Below are positions 53,524-61,665 of a stretch of 64,000 nt of DNA, in pieces. The notes beneath the pieces are model-generated. The model saw nothing but the letters and a program-made list of their open reading frames with translations, was not told where the DNA came from and made no database searches. Location: NCBI RefSeq assembly GCF_007845675.1, contig NZ_VOBR01000012.1, forward strand, positions 1-64,000, read 5' to 3'. Position 1 is the stretch's first letter, and the number at the start of each line of letters is the position of its first letter. The position numbers were made by a program, and so were the translations under genes. The stretch comes from Lentzea tibetensis. Lineage in GTDB: Bacteria > Actinomycetota > Actinomycetes > Mycobacteriales > Pseudonocardiaceae.

Positions 53524-54324
53524 ATGGGTGAAAACAGGGGTGGATTGACCCAGGTGCGGTACCGCGCGGGCAGCTGGCAGGTTCGGCTGGTCGGTGCGGT
53601 GGCCGTGCACGGGGTGAACGGCACGTGGGAAGCGCTCGACGTGGGGAGCCGCAAGGCGAGAACCCTGCTGGCGCTGCTCGGTGCGTCGCACGGACGGCTG
53701 GTCACCGTCGAAACCGTCGTGGACGAGCTGTGGGGAGACGAGCCGCCGCGGCAACCGGAGGCCAACGTCGCGACGCTGGTCAGCAGGCTGCGGGCGAAGT
53801 TCGGGCCGGACGTGATCGCGGGCGGCCGGCAGGGATACCGGCTGGGAAACGCGGTCGGGGTGGACCTGCACGACGCGGCCGACCTGGTGGCACAGGCGGA
53901 GGCCGCGCTGGGCAGCGGTCAGCCGCGGGCCGGGTTGCTCGCCGCCGAGCAGGCGCTCGAGCTGATCGGCGGGGGTCCGGTGCTCGCCGACCACCCGTCG
54001 TCGGAGTGGGCCGACCGGGCCCGTGCCAGGCAGGCCGAGCTGCTGCGCCGCGGCCGGCACACGGGTGCGGAATGCGCGTTGCGGGAAGGACTCTCGGCGC
54101 GAGCGCAGACGTTGGCCGAAGCCGCGATCACGGCGGATCTGCTCGACGAACGCGCCTACGGCATGCTGATGCGCGCCCACGTCGCGGTCGGCGAACCGGC
54201 CAGGGCACTCCTCGCCTACGAGCGGCTGCGCGCCACGCTGGCCGCCGAGCTGGGCACGCTCCCGGTCGCCGCGACCCGTGACCTGCACGTCTCCATCCTG
54301 CGGGCAGACGTGATCTCGGCGTGA
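53524..54324 (+). CDS. Short SARP-type transcriptional regulator (BTAD)
   Basis: A 266-residue SARP: winged-helix domain (VRLVGAVAVHGVNG, then RKARTLLALLGASHGRLV, then EANVATLVSRLRAKFG) and a bacterial transcriptional activation domain (DLHDAADLVAQAEAAL to LHVSILRAD). No ATPase domain. The ATG at 53524 has GGAGG almost adjacent, so the true start may be GTG 53506 or a later codon. It is the nearest SARP to the operon at 57.6-64 kb and a candidate to bind the TCACTGC repeats there. Confidence 0.9.
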   Translation: MGENRGGLTQVRYRAGSWQVRLVGAVAVHGVNGTWEALDVGSRKARTLLALLGASHGRLVTVETVVDELWGDEPPRQPEANVATLVSRLRAKFGPDVIAGGRQGYRLGNAVGVDLHDAADLVAQAEAALGSGQPRAGLLAAEQALELIGGGPVLADHPSSEWADRARARQAELLRRGRHTGAECALREGLSARAQTLAEAAITADLLDERAYGMLMRAHVAVGEPARALLAYERLRATLAAELGTLPVAATRDLHVSILRADVISA

Positions 54325-54340
54325 CACGAGCCCAGCTGTG

Positions 54341-54382
54341 CCGTGGAGCGAGCTTTCCCAGCTGGGGAAGCTCGCTCCGCGG
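54341..54382. terminator. Bidirectional terminator
   Basis: A stem of about 21 bp with three G-T pairs centred on CCCAGCTGGG, between the convergent SARP and AAA-regulator genes. Confidence 0.8.
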
Positions 54383-54389
54383 CGCGCGG

Positions 54390-57300
54390 CTAGGGAGCCC
54401 TTTCGACGCGCCACTCGCGGGACGACGGCGCGTAGCGGCAGACGCCGCCGGTGGTGATGGCGGCGCACAGTTCGCCGCCGAGCACGGGGTCGTGCTCGCT
54501 GATGGCGTCGAGTGCCCGCTTGATGGCCTTGCGCACGGCGGTGCGCGCTCGTTCGGGCGTGGACGCGAAGCCGCGGACCTTGCTGCCGAGTCCCATCGCG
54601 CGGGCGAGCTCCGCGATCACCGCGTCCCGTTCCGACCGCAACCGCTGCGCCTTGCCCGGATCCGCGTTGGCCTCCGCGTCCTCGATGGCCTGCTCGAGGT
54701 CGCGCACGTGTCTTCGATAGGAGTCGACGGCCGCGTCGTCGAGCAGCTCGTGCCTGCCGGCCAGCACCGCCGACCCGACCAGTTCGACGGCGGCGATGTC
54801 CTCGCCCGGCTGCTCGAGGAGCCGGGCCACGTAGTCGATGCCGATCAGGTCCGGCAGGTCGAAGCAGGTCGTACCGCTGCGCACCGACCACTCACCGCCG
54901 CCGCAGCGCAGCACCGCGGGCGTCGTCGACGGTGCCAGCGCCTCGGCCTTGGCGGTCCACTCGTGCACGCGCTCGGACAGGTCCATCGCCGCCGCCTCGT
55001 CGATCGCCTGCGCGAGCAGGGCACGGGCCCGCGCGAGATCACCCGGTTTGGCACGCGCGACGAGCGCCTCGGCGAGCCGCGCCCGGCTGAGCGCGGTCGC
55101 CGGTCGGTTCTCGAGTCGGAGGTTGGTCTGGACAGCTCTGGTCAGGTACTCGACCGCGGCCATCGCATCCCCGGCGATCAGCGACGCGACACCGAGCGCA
55201 CCGGAGGCCGAACCCAGGCAGCACACCGCGAGCGAGACCGTGACCGGCAGGTGGGCGAACGGCCGCAGGAGGCCGGCCACCTCTGCGGCCAGCGCGGGGT
55301 CGTTCAGCAGCGCGGCGGCCTCGACGAGCACCACCATCGCGGCCAGCCAGGTGCTCGACTTCGGCATGTTGGCCAGCCCCATGCCGAGCAGCGGCGCCAA
55401 AGCCGCCCTCGCCTCGGCCTCCCGGCCGTCGCGGGCGAGCACCATCACCGCCGACGCCCGGAAGCCGTACTCGCCGACAGCGAGGGTGGCGGAGGTCAGC
55501 GTGTTGGTGACGAGGTCGGCCAACTCGGCGTCCCGCCCCTGGTACCACCGGATGTTCAGCAGCTGCGCGGCGTGGTAGCCGACCGAGTCGGCGTCGCCGA
55601 CCGCGAGGCCGAGCCGCAGGCAGCTCCCGGCAGCCGCCTCCGCCGCACCGAACCGGCCGGCCCGGATGTGCCGCATGACGTCCATGCACGCCACGATGTA
55701 ACCGGTGCTGGCCACGCCCAGCGTGGCCGACCGCTGGCGCAGCTCGGTCAGCGATCGCTCGGCCTCCGGATCGCCGAGCAGGTACAGGTCGGTGGTGCGC
55801 CACAGCAGTCCGAACAGCGCGAGGATCCCGTCGCCTGCCGCCGAGGCCGCCGCGATCTGCTCCTCGGCGAGCGGCAGCCGCATCGCCGCGTGCTCGGGGC
55901 TGAGCAACGCGTGGTGGGTCAGCGAGAGCGCGTCCGCCACCGCGTGCGGGTCACCGGTCGCACGGGTCCGGTCCAGCGCGTCCAGCACCTCCGGTACCGG
56001 TGCGCCCTCGTAGACGGCCTCGGCGGCGAGTCGCACCGCGAGCCGGCAGCGCAACGACCGCTCGTGCTCCGGCAGCGCGGCCAACGCGGCCCGCTGCCTG
56101 GCCAGCACGTGCGCCCGGACGGCCGCGTTGCGGTACTCGTGCACCCAGACACCGCCCAGCCCCAGCACGGCCCTGGCGGTCAGCACCGGATCACCGGTCA
56201 GCTCGGCGGCCTCGGTCGCGTCCTCGAACTCCGCTCGCGCGTGACTCAACCGTCCGCAGGCCAGCACCGCGTCGGCGTGTTCGACCAGCAGCTCGGCGCG
56301 GCCCGGCAGGTCCTGCCTCTGCTGTGCCAGCGCCGCCGCCCTGCCGAGCAGGTCCGCGGCGCGCTCGTAGGCGTAGCCGCGGCGCAACGACTCGGCGGCC
56401 GCGCGGCACGCGTTGATCGCGATCACGGTGTCGGCGTCGGACCGGACGGCGGCGGCGAGCGCGTGGTGGGCGATTCGCTCGGGGTTGCCCGTCAGGATGG
56501 CCGCGGCACGGGAATGCGCGTCGAGCAGCCGCACGGTGTCGAACTGGCCGAGTGCGGCCTCCCGGACGAGGTCGTGGAACCGGAACCCGTTCGGCGTCAG
56601 GTCGAGCAGTCCCTCGTCCGAGGCCGCGGTGAGCGCTTCCAGCACCTCGCCGGGTGATCGGCCGGCGAGGCTCGCGATCTCGCCCGTGGTGCCGTCGACG
56701 CCGAGCAGGGCGGCGCACGCGAGGATGCCGCGGTGCGGTGGCGACAGCCGGGTGACGGCTTCGGTGATGGCGTGCTCGAGGGTCGCCGGCCCGGATCCCG
56801 TCCAGCCGAGCTCCACCGCGCGGGCGAGGTACAGCGGGCTGCCGCCGGTGACGCGCATGAGCGTCCTGGCCGTGGTGCGGTCCGGTCTGGGCTGACCGTG
56901 CGCCTCCAGCAGCGCTTCGACGTCGCCGATGTCGAAGCGCCGCAACGTGATCGTCGCCGCGGTCGCCCGCAGCTCGCCGAGCAGCGCGTCGGCTGTCTGG
57001 CCGCTCTCCACCGGGGTGTTGCGGGTGGTGAGGATCATGATCAGCGGGAGCCGGTCGAGTGCGCCCGCGAGGAACCGGGTCAGCAGCAGCGCGCTCTCGT
57101 CGGCGTAGTGCACGTCGTCGACGACGATCATGGTCGGTTTGTCCGCGCGGGTCTCGGTGAGCAGCTCGGCCACCGCGGCGAACCGGGCGAAGCGCTCCGG
57201 GTCGACGCCGTCCCGGCCGGAGTCCGCGGCCAGCAGACTGGAACCCGCGGGACCGGCCAGCGCGGGCAGGACGGCGGGCCACGGCCACAAGGCGGGTGCG

Positions 57301-57503
57301 CCACCGTGCGGCCAGCACCGGCCCCACACCACCTCGAAGCCGTCGCGCTGAGCCGCCGCCGACGCCTGTTCGCAGAACCAGGTCTTGCCGACGCCCGCCT
57401 CACCGCTCACCACGACGAGTTGGCGGCGACCTCTCCTCGCCCGCGCTCTTGCCGCGGCCAGCACCTCGAGCTCATGACCACGACCGACAAACGTGCCTTC
57501 CAC
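54390..57503 (-). CDS. Large AAA-type transcriptional regulator (LuxR/MalT-like without LuxR tail)
   Basis: A 1037-residue protein. An N-terminal STAND-type ATPase has Walker A SGEAGVGKTWFC near residue 36 and Walker B MIVVDDVHYAD near residue 125; a long helical-repeat middle follows (about 330-840). The C-terminal ~170 residues hold a mixed domain with LEQAIEDAEANADPGKAQRLRSE and ARTAVRKAIKRALDAI, seen at the end of many actinobacterial AfsR/adenylate-cyclase-like regulators instead of a LuxR helix-turn-helix. GTG start at 57503. It may sense a signal for the adjacent operon. Confidence 0.85.
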   Translation of the reverse strand: MEGTFVGRGHELEVLAAARARARRGRRQLVVVSGEAGVGKTWFCEQASAAAQRDGFEVVWGRCWPHGGAPALWPWPAVLPALAGPAGSSLLAADSGRDGVDPERFARFAAVAELLTETRADKPTMIVVDDVHYADESALLLTRFLAGALDRLPLIMILTTRNTPVESGQTADALLGELRATAATITLRRFDIGDVEALLEAHGQPRPDRTTARTLMRVTGGSPLYLARAVELGWTGSGPATLEHAITEAVTRLSPPHRGILACAALLGVDGTTGEIASLAGRSPGEVLEALTAASDEGLLDLTPNGFRFHDLVREAALGQFDTVRLLDAHSRAAAILTGNPERIAHHALAAAVRSDADTVIAINACRAAAESLRRGYAYERAADLLGRAAALAQQRQDLPGRAELLVEHADAVLACGRLSHARAEFEDATEAAELTGDPVLTARAVLGLGGVWVHEYRNAAVRAHVLARQRAALAALPEHERSLRCRLAVRLAAEAVYEGAPVPEVLDALDRTRATGDPHAVADALSLTHHALLSPEHAAMRLPLAEEQIAAASAAGDGILALFGLLWRTTDLYLLGDPEAERSLTELRQRSATLGVASTGYIVACMDVMRHIRAGRFGAAEAAAGSCLRLGLAVGDADSVGYHAAQLLNIRWYQGRDAELADLVTNTLTSATLAVGEYGFRASAVMVLARDGREAEARAALAPLLGMGLANMPKSSTWLAAMVVLVEAAALLNDPALAAEVAGLLRPFAHLPVTVSLAVCCLGSASGALGVASLIAGDAMAAVEYLTRAVQTNLRLENRPATALSRARLAEALVARAKPGDLARARALLAQAIDEAAAMDLSERVHEWTAKAEALAPSTTPAVLRCGGGEWSVRSGTTCFDLPDLIGIDYVARLLEQPGEDIAAVELVGSAVLAGRHELLDDAAVDSYRRHVRDLEQAIEDAEANADPGKAQRLRSERDAVIAELARAMGLGSKVRGFASTPERARTAVRKAIKRALDAISEHDPVLGGELCAAITTGGVCRYAPSSREWRVERAP

Positions 57504-57607
57504 TCACCAAGTCTGCCCCATCCCGCTCGAGCGGCTGCGCCTTTCCCGTTGTACATAGGAGTTGAATTCATCCCGGTCGCCGTGATCAGGGCATCTACAC
57601 TGCTGCG

Positions 57608-58591
57608 GTGCTCGAGCAGGATGTCGTGCGACGGACCGCGTCCGCCGTCGAGAAGCTCACCGGAAGTCAAGGCGCCGAACAGGTGTGGATCGCGGAGCCG
57701 TCACCGCGCGCCGACATCGCGGCGAACCAGTTCGTCGTGTTCCTCAAACCGGAGGTCACCGCCGTCGCCGCGGGGGTGCGCTTCGCCGAGGTGTACGAGA
57801 TGGTGCTGAGCACCCTCGCGGCGCACGCGGTCGACGTGCACGCCGTGCGGGTCGTCAACGGACCGTTCGTCGAGCGAGCACGCATGATGGAGGGCCACTA
57901 CGGCGTCATCAACGAGGTTTCCCGGTTGGGAGAACCCGCGCTGTCCCCCGCCGCGCTGGCGGCGCTGCGTGACCGCTTCACCGGCGCGGACGTGCTCGGC
58001 GCGCACCAGTTCCTCGCGCGGTTCCCGCAGTTCTCGGCATTCGCGCTCGCCACGCTGTTCGGCAACGTCGCAAACGTGAAGCTCGCGTCCGGAACGTATG
58101 CGGGCGCGGTGTCGGTGCTGGGCAACGAGATCGTGCTGTTGAACGGTTTCCACCCGTTCCAGCTCGAGCGCTTCACCCGGCCGGAAGCGGTCGTCGTGAT
58201 CCTGGAATGCGCGGCGGCCACCCCGTGGAAAGTGCTGCGGCAGCACGTGGCCGGGGCCACCGACTCCGCCGCGGCCGCACGGGGCTCGATTCGGCGGACG
58301 TTGTTCGACCGCGCCGCGGAATTCGGCCTGAGCGGGCGGTCGAACGGGTTTCACCTGTCCGCGGGCCCACTGGAGGGCCTGGTGGAGATGCGCCGCTTCT
58401 TCGGCGACGCGGCGACCACGTTCGACCGTTTGCTGCTCGACGGCGGCCTTTCCCCTGAACAGGTCTCGCGGCTCACCGAGAATCCTGTGCTGCACACGGG
58501 CGGTACGCCCGCGCCGGCATTCGACCTGACCGAAGAGATGGATGCCGCCGAGGCCGCCGTCGCCCTGCGGACAGCGCTGGACCAGCGCTAG
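57608..58591 (+). CDS. Nucleoside-diphosphate-kinase-like protein, large variant
   Basis: A 327-residue protein that I read as a distant NDK. FVVFLKPEV near residue 41 parallels the NDK opening strand; HYGVI follows near residue 98; VVVILE near residue 198, then GATDSAAAARGSIR near residue 219 matches the NDK segment G-x-TDP-x-x-A-x-PGTIR; and NGFHLSAG near residue 246 matches NxxHGSD with the catalytic His. NDKs are about 140 residues; the extra length is an insertion of about 90 residues after HYGVI. Function in this operon is unknown; it may phosphorylate or transfer phosphate to a nucleotide-like intermediate. GTG start at 57608. Confidence 0.55.
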   Translation: MLEQDVVRRTASAVEKLTGSQGAEQVWIAEPSPRADIAANQFVVFLKPEVTAVAAGVRFAEVYEMVLSTLAAHAVDVHAVRVVNGPFVERARMMEGHYGVINEVSRLGEPALSPAALAALRDRFTGADVLGAHQFLARFPQFSAFALATLFGNVANVKLASGTYAGAVSVLGNEIVLLNGFHPFQLERFTRPEAVVVILECAAATPWKVLRQHVAGATDSAAAARGSIRRTLFDRAAEFGLSGRSNGFHLSAGPLEGLVEMRRFFGDAATTFDRLLLDGGLSPEQVSRLTENPVLHTGGTPAPAFDLTEEMDAAEAAVALRTALDQR

Positions 58592-58602
58592 TTCCCTCCC
58601 GT

Positions 58603-58635
58603 TCACTGCAACATCACTGCAACGTCACTGCAATC
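58603..58635 (+). promoter_or_regulatory. Triple 11-bp direct repeat, putative SARP operator F
   Basis: TCACTGCAAC occurs at 58603 and 58614, with TCACTGCAAT at 58625, exact 11-bp steps. The array ends 58 bp before the ATG at 58693, the same distance as arrays A, C, D and E in the polyketide cluster, but the sequence differs from TTYCAG. A weak TATGTT lies at 58644-58649. Confidence 0.8.
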
Positions 58636-58692
58636 CCCCTGGCTATGTTCCTGTTCCAGGAAAACGCATTCGGGCCGATGGGGAGTTGTTTG

Positions 58693-59730
58693 ATGAAAGG
58701 GTCATTGAGTCCTGGAAAGCTCCGCTTTCGCGCTCCAAGATCGTGGCAAGAGCCAGAAGGTCATTTCCTGGTGGCGTTGTCCGACCCGTGGTACCGCACC
58801 CTGGTGCAGGCGCAGGACACCATTGCCACCACCACTTCCACGTTCTGGTCGGCCCGCGGTGTGAAATCGTTGCTGCTGCCGGTGACGACGGGGTCGATCT
58901 CCTCACCGATGGGCCTCGGCAGCGACTCCGAGCCGGTTCTGGTCGAGCTGAACGGCGCGCCGACCTACCTCGCGGACTCCATGCAGTTCATGCTCGAGTA
59001 CGGCTGCCGGCTGTCACCCGGCGGGGCCTACTACCTCATGCCGTCGTTCCGCGGCGAGATGCCGGACGCGACGCACCTCAACGAGTTCTTCCACAGCGAG
59101 GCCGAGATCCCGGGCGAGCTCGACGACGTGATCGACGCGGTCGAGGCGTACGTGCGGACGATGTCCGGTGCGCTCGTGGCCGAACACGCCGAGGACATCG
59201 CTTCGGTCGCGGGCGATGTGACCCACCTGGAGGACCTGCACTCCTCGCCCGCCTCGCTGCCGAGGCTCACGTTCGACGAGGCGGTCGCCGTGCTGGGCAG
59301 GCTCGGTGGCGAGGTGCGCACCGATCCCGTGCACGGTTTCCGCACCATGCCGCGGGAATCGGAGCAGCTGCTCATGGAGCACTGCGGCGGAATGCTGTGG
59401 CTGACCCACTTCGACCGGCTGGCCGTTCCGTTCTACCAGGCCGATGTGGACGGCAAGGCCGTCGCCGCCGACCTGCTCATGGGACAGGGCGAGACCGCCG
59501 GTGCCGGGCAGCGCCACACGACCGGTGCCGAGGCGCGTGCCGCACTCGCCGCCCACAACGTGGCGGAAGAGGAATACGCCTGGTACGTCACGATGAAGGA
59601 CCGCTACCCGATGCTCACGTCCGGCTTCGGACTCGGCATCGAGCGGTTCCTGCTGTGGGTGTTCAACCACGACGACGTGCGCGACCTGCAGCTGCTGCCG
59701 CGCATGCGCGGGCGGGTCATCCTGCCATGA
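58693..59730 (+). CDS. Asparaginyl-tRNA-synthetase-like ligase without anticodon domain
   Basis: A 345-residue class II aminoacyl-tRNA-synthetase core. SPMGLGSDSEPV lies in the N-terminal part, the motif 2-like segment SFRGEMPDATHLNEFFHSEAEI near residue 120 and motif 3 GFGLGIERFLLWVF near residue 317 match AsnRS/AspRS and archaeal AsnA-like enzymes. The N-terminal OB-fold anticodon-binding domain is absent, so tRNA recognition is doubtful and amino-acid activation for amide bond formation is more likely. I choose ATG 58693, 7 bases after GGGGAG; ATGs at 58645 and 58678 are weaker. Its stop overlaps the MccF-like start (ATGA). Confidence 0.85.
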   Translation: MKGSLSPGKLRFRAPRSWQEPEGHFLVALSDPWYRTLVQAQDTIATTTSTFWSARGVKSLLLPVTTGSISSPMGLGSDSEPVLVELNGAPTYLADSMQFMLEYGCRLSPGGAYYLMPSFRGEMPDATHLNEFFHSEAEIPGELDDVIDAVEAYVRTMSGALVAEHAEDIASVAGDVTHLEDLHSSPASLPRLTFDEAVAVLGRLGGEVRTDPVHGFRTMPRESEQLLMEHCGGMLWLTHFDRLAVPFYQADVDGKAVAADLLMGQGETAGAGQRHTTGAEARAALAAHNVAEEEYAWYVTMKDRYPMLTSGFGLGIERFLLWVFNHDDVRDLQLLPRMRGRVILP

Positions 59731-60737
59731 CCGGCAGCGCCGTGCTGCCACCGCGTCTGCGACCGGGCGACGTGGTGGCGGTGATCTCACCGTCCGCCGG
59801 TGACGCCGCCCGGTACGCCCGGCGCGCCGCCCGCGGCGTACGAGCGCTGGAAGAACTCGGGTTCGTCGTCGACGTCATGCCGAACGCCACGCGTGACCGG
59901 TCCTGGGTGTCGGGCACCGTGCGGGAACGCGTCGACGACGTCCACCGGGCGTTCGCCGATGAACGGGTGCGCGCCATCGCCTCGTTCATCGGCGGCAACC
60001 ACAGCGCCCAGCTGCTGGGGTCGCTGGACCACGACCTGATCGCCGGCAACCCCAAGGTGCTGTTCGGGTACTCGGACATGACCAGCCTGCTGCACGCGGT
60101 GCACCGGATGACCGGGCTGGTGACGTTCTACGGGCCACAGGTGCTCCCCCAGTTCGGGGAGTGGCCGCGGCCGATGCGGGAGACCGTCGACCACTTTCGG
60201 GCGGTGACGTCGGTCGCCGCACCGGCGGGCGCGTTCCCGGTGCTCGACGGCATCGTCCGCGAGTTCATCGACTGGGCCGACGACGAAGTGCGGCCGCGCG
60301 AACAGGAGAAGGCGACCGGACGCCGGGTGATCCGCGACGGCCGCGCTCGCGGGCCGCTCGTCGCCGGGTGCCTGCCCACCATCCGGCACCTCGTCGGAAC
60401 ACCGTGGCAGGTCGACTGCCGGGGCAGCGTTCTCGTGCTCGACATCCCCGACTCCCGGTACCGCGTCGCCGACGCCGACGCCGACCTGTGGCACCTGCGC
60501 AACGCGCGGATCATGGACGGCCTCGCCGGTCTGGTGGTCTGCCGGTCGCGGCACTTCGACGAGCCGCTGACCGACCAGCTGTGCGACGTGATCGACGAAG
60601 TGACGCGGCCGTACGGGTTTCCGGTGCTCGCCGAGTTCGAGAGCGGCCACGGCGACCCGGCGCTGACGATTCCCATCGGGCCGGTCGCCGAGCTGTCCGG
60701 TGCCGAACTGACCGTGCTGGACGCCGCTGTGTGCTGA
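59727..60737 (+). CDS. S66 peptidase, MccF/LD-carboxypeptidase family
   Basis: A 336-residue Ser peptidase. The nucleophile is Ser in FGYSDMTSLL near residue 113 and the His in EFESGHGDPALT near residue 306; the Glu of the triad is probably in the LVCR/DE region between. Length and the GYSDMT form favour MccF over LdcA. MccF hydrolyses the amide or phosphoramidate bond of acylated nucleotide antibiotics of the microcin C type and gives self-immunity. Next to an aaRS-like ligase this suggests that the operon makes, or protects against, an aminoacyl-nucleotide analogue. Confidence 0.88.
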   Translation: MTGSAVLPPRLRPGDVVAVISPSAGDAARYARRAARGVRALEELGFVVDVMPNATRDRSWVSGTVRERVDDVHRAFADERVRAIASFIGGNHSAQLLGSLDHDLIAGNPKVLFGYSDMTSLLHAVHRMTGLVTFYGPQVLPQFGEWPRPMRETVDHFRAVTSVAAPAGAFPVLDGIVREFIDWADDEVRPREQEKATGRRVIRDGRARGPLVAGCLPTIRHLVGTPWQVDCRGSVLVLDIPDSRYRVADADADLWHLRNARIMDGLAGLVVCRSRHFDEPLTDQLCDVIDEVTRPYGFPVLAEFESGHGDPALTIPIGPVAELSGAELTVLDAAVC

Positions 60738-60765
60738 GCCGTGAATCCCATCCCGAGGCAATGGA

Positions 60766-61665
60766 GTGACCGCGTTGTTGGACAACCTGTCTTTGCGAGA
60801 CGACACCCGAGAAGCCGACCTGCCGTACGTCGACCTGCTGTCGCTCGTCGGTGAGACGAACCGCTGCCCCGGCGGCAAGCGGACCGTGCTGAGCATCGCC
60901 AGGCGGCTGGGCATCGGGCGTGACACGAAGGTGCTGGAGATCGGCTCGAACACCGGGTTCACCTCGACCGAACTGGTCAAGATCACCGGGTGCACGGCCG
61001 TCGGCGTCGACGTGAACCCGGCCGCCGTCGCCCAGTCCGAGATGATGCGCAAGTCCCTCGTGGACAGCATCGGCGACCGGATGCGGTTCCACGTGGCCGA
61101 CGCGGCGTCGCTCCCGTTCGAGGACGACAGCTTCGACGTGATCGTCTGCGGTGGCGCGAACACCTTCATCCAGGAGAGGGAAGCGGCCTTCCAGGAGTAC
61201 GCCAGGGTGCTGCGGCCCTACGGGTTCGTCTCGGTCACCAACCTCTACTACCGGCGGCGGCCGGACCAGGCGCTGCAGGACGACCTGCGCGACGTGCTCG
61301 GCTTCTCCGTGCCCGCACTCGGAGTCGAGGAGTGGCTGGAGATCCTCGCTCCGGCGGCCTGGGAGATGTACGACCTGAAGCTCTCCGAGCTGGCCGTCCG
61401 CGCGGACCACGTGCTGGACGCCTACGTGGCCGAGCTCTGCTCGCCGGAGCGGCTCGGGCACATCGACGAGGAGCAGCGGCGCCAGGTCAGCGCGCAGTGG
61501 CACCGGGTGATGAGCGTGTTCAACCGCAACAACGCCCACCTCGGGTTCATGGAGCTGACGCTGCGCAACCAGGAACCGGGCGACGAGGAGCAGCCCGAGC
61601 TGTTCCTGATGCCTGGCGTGTACGACCCGTACTTCGAGAAGGCCTTCGTGGGGATGAACGACTGA
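60766..61665 (+). CDS. SAM-dependent methyltransferase (class I)
   Basis: A 299-residue methyltransferase: LEIGSNTGFTSTEL near residue 57 is SAM motif I, VGVDVNPAAV follows, and FDVIVCGGAN is motif II/post. C-terminal part (residues 190-299) is helical, with ELFLMPGVYDPYFEKAF at the end. GTG start at 60766 with GAGG upstream. It probably methylates C, N or O of an amino acid or sugar-like intermediate; the precise substrate is not readable. Confidence 0.88.
   Translation: MTALLDNLSLRDDTREADLPYVDLLSLVGETNRCPGGKRTVLSIARRLGIGRDTKVLEIGSNTGFTSTELVKITGCTAVGVDVNPAAVAQSEMMRKSLVDSIGDRMRFHVADAASLPFEDDSFDVIVCGGANTFIQEREAAFQEYARVLRPYGFVSVTNLYYRRRPDQALQDDLRDVLGFSVPALGVEEWLEILAPAAWEMYDLKLSELAVRADHVLDAYVAELCSPERLGHIDEEQRRQVSAQWHRVMSVFNRNNAHLGFMELTLRNQEPGDEEQPELFLMPGVYDPYFEKAFVGMND

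Noticed and set aside
54321-56657. A 778-codon frame opposite the large AAA-type regulator
   Set aside because: Antisense shadow; the minus-strand protein has Walker motifs and normal composition.
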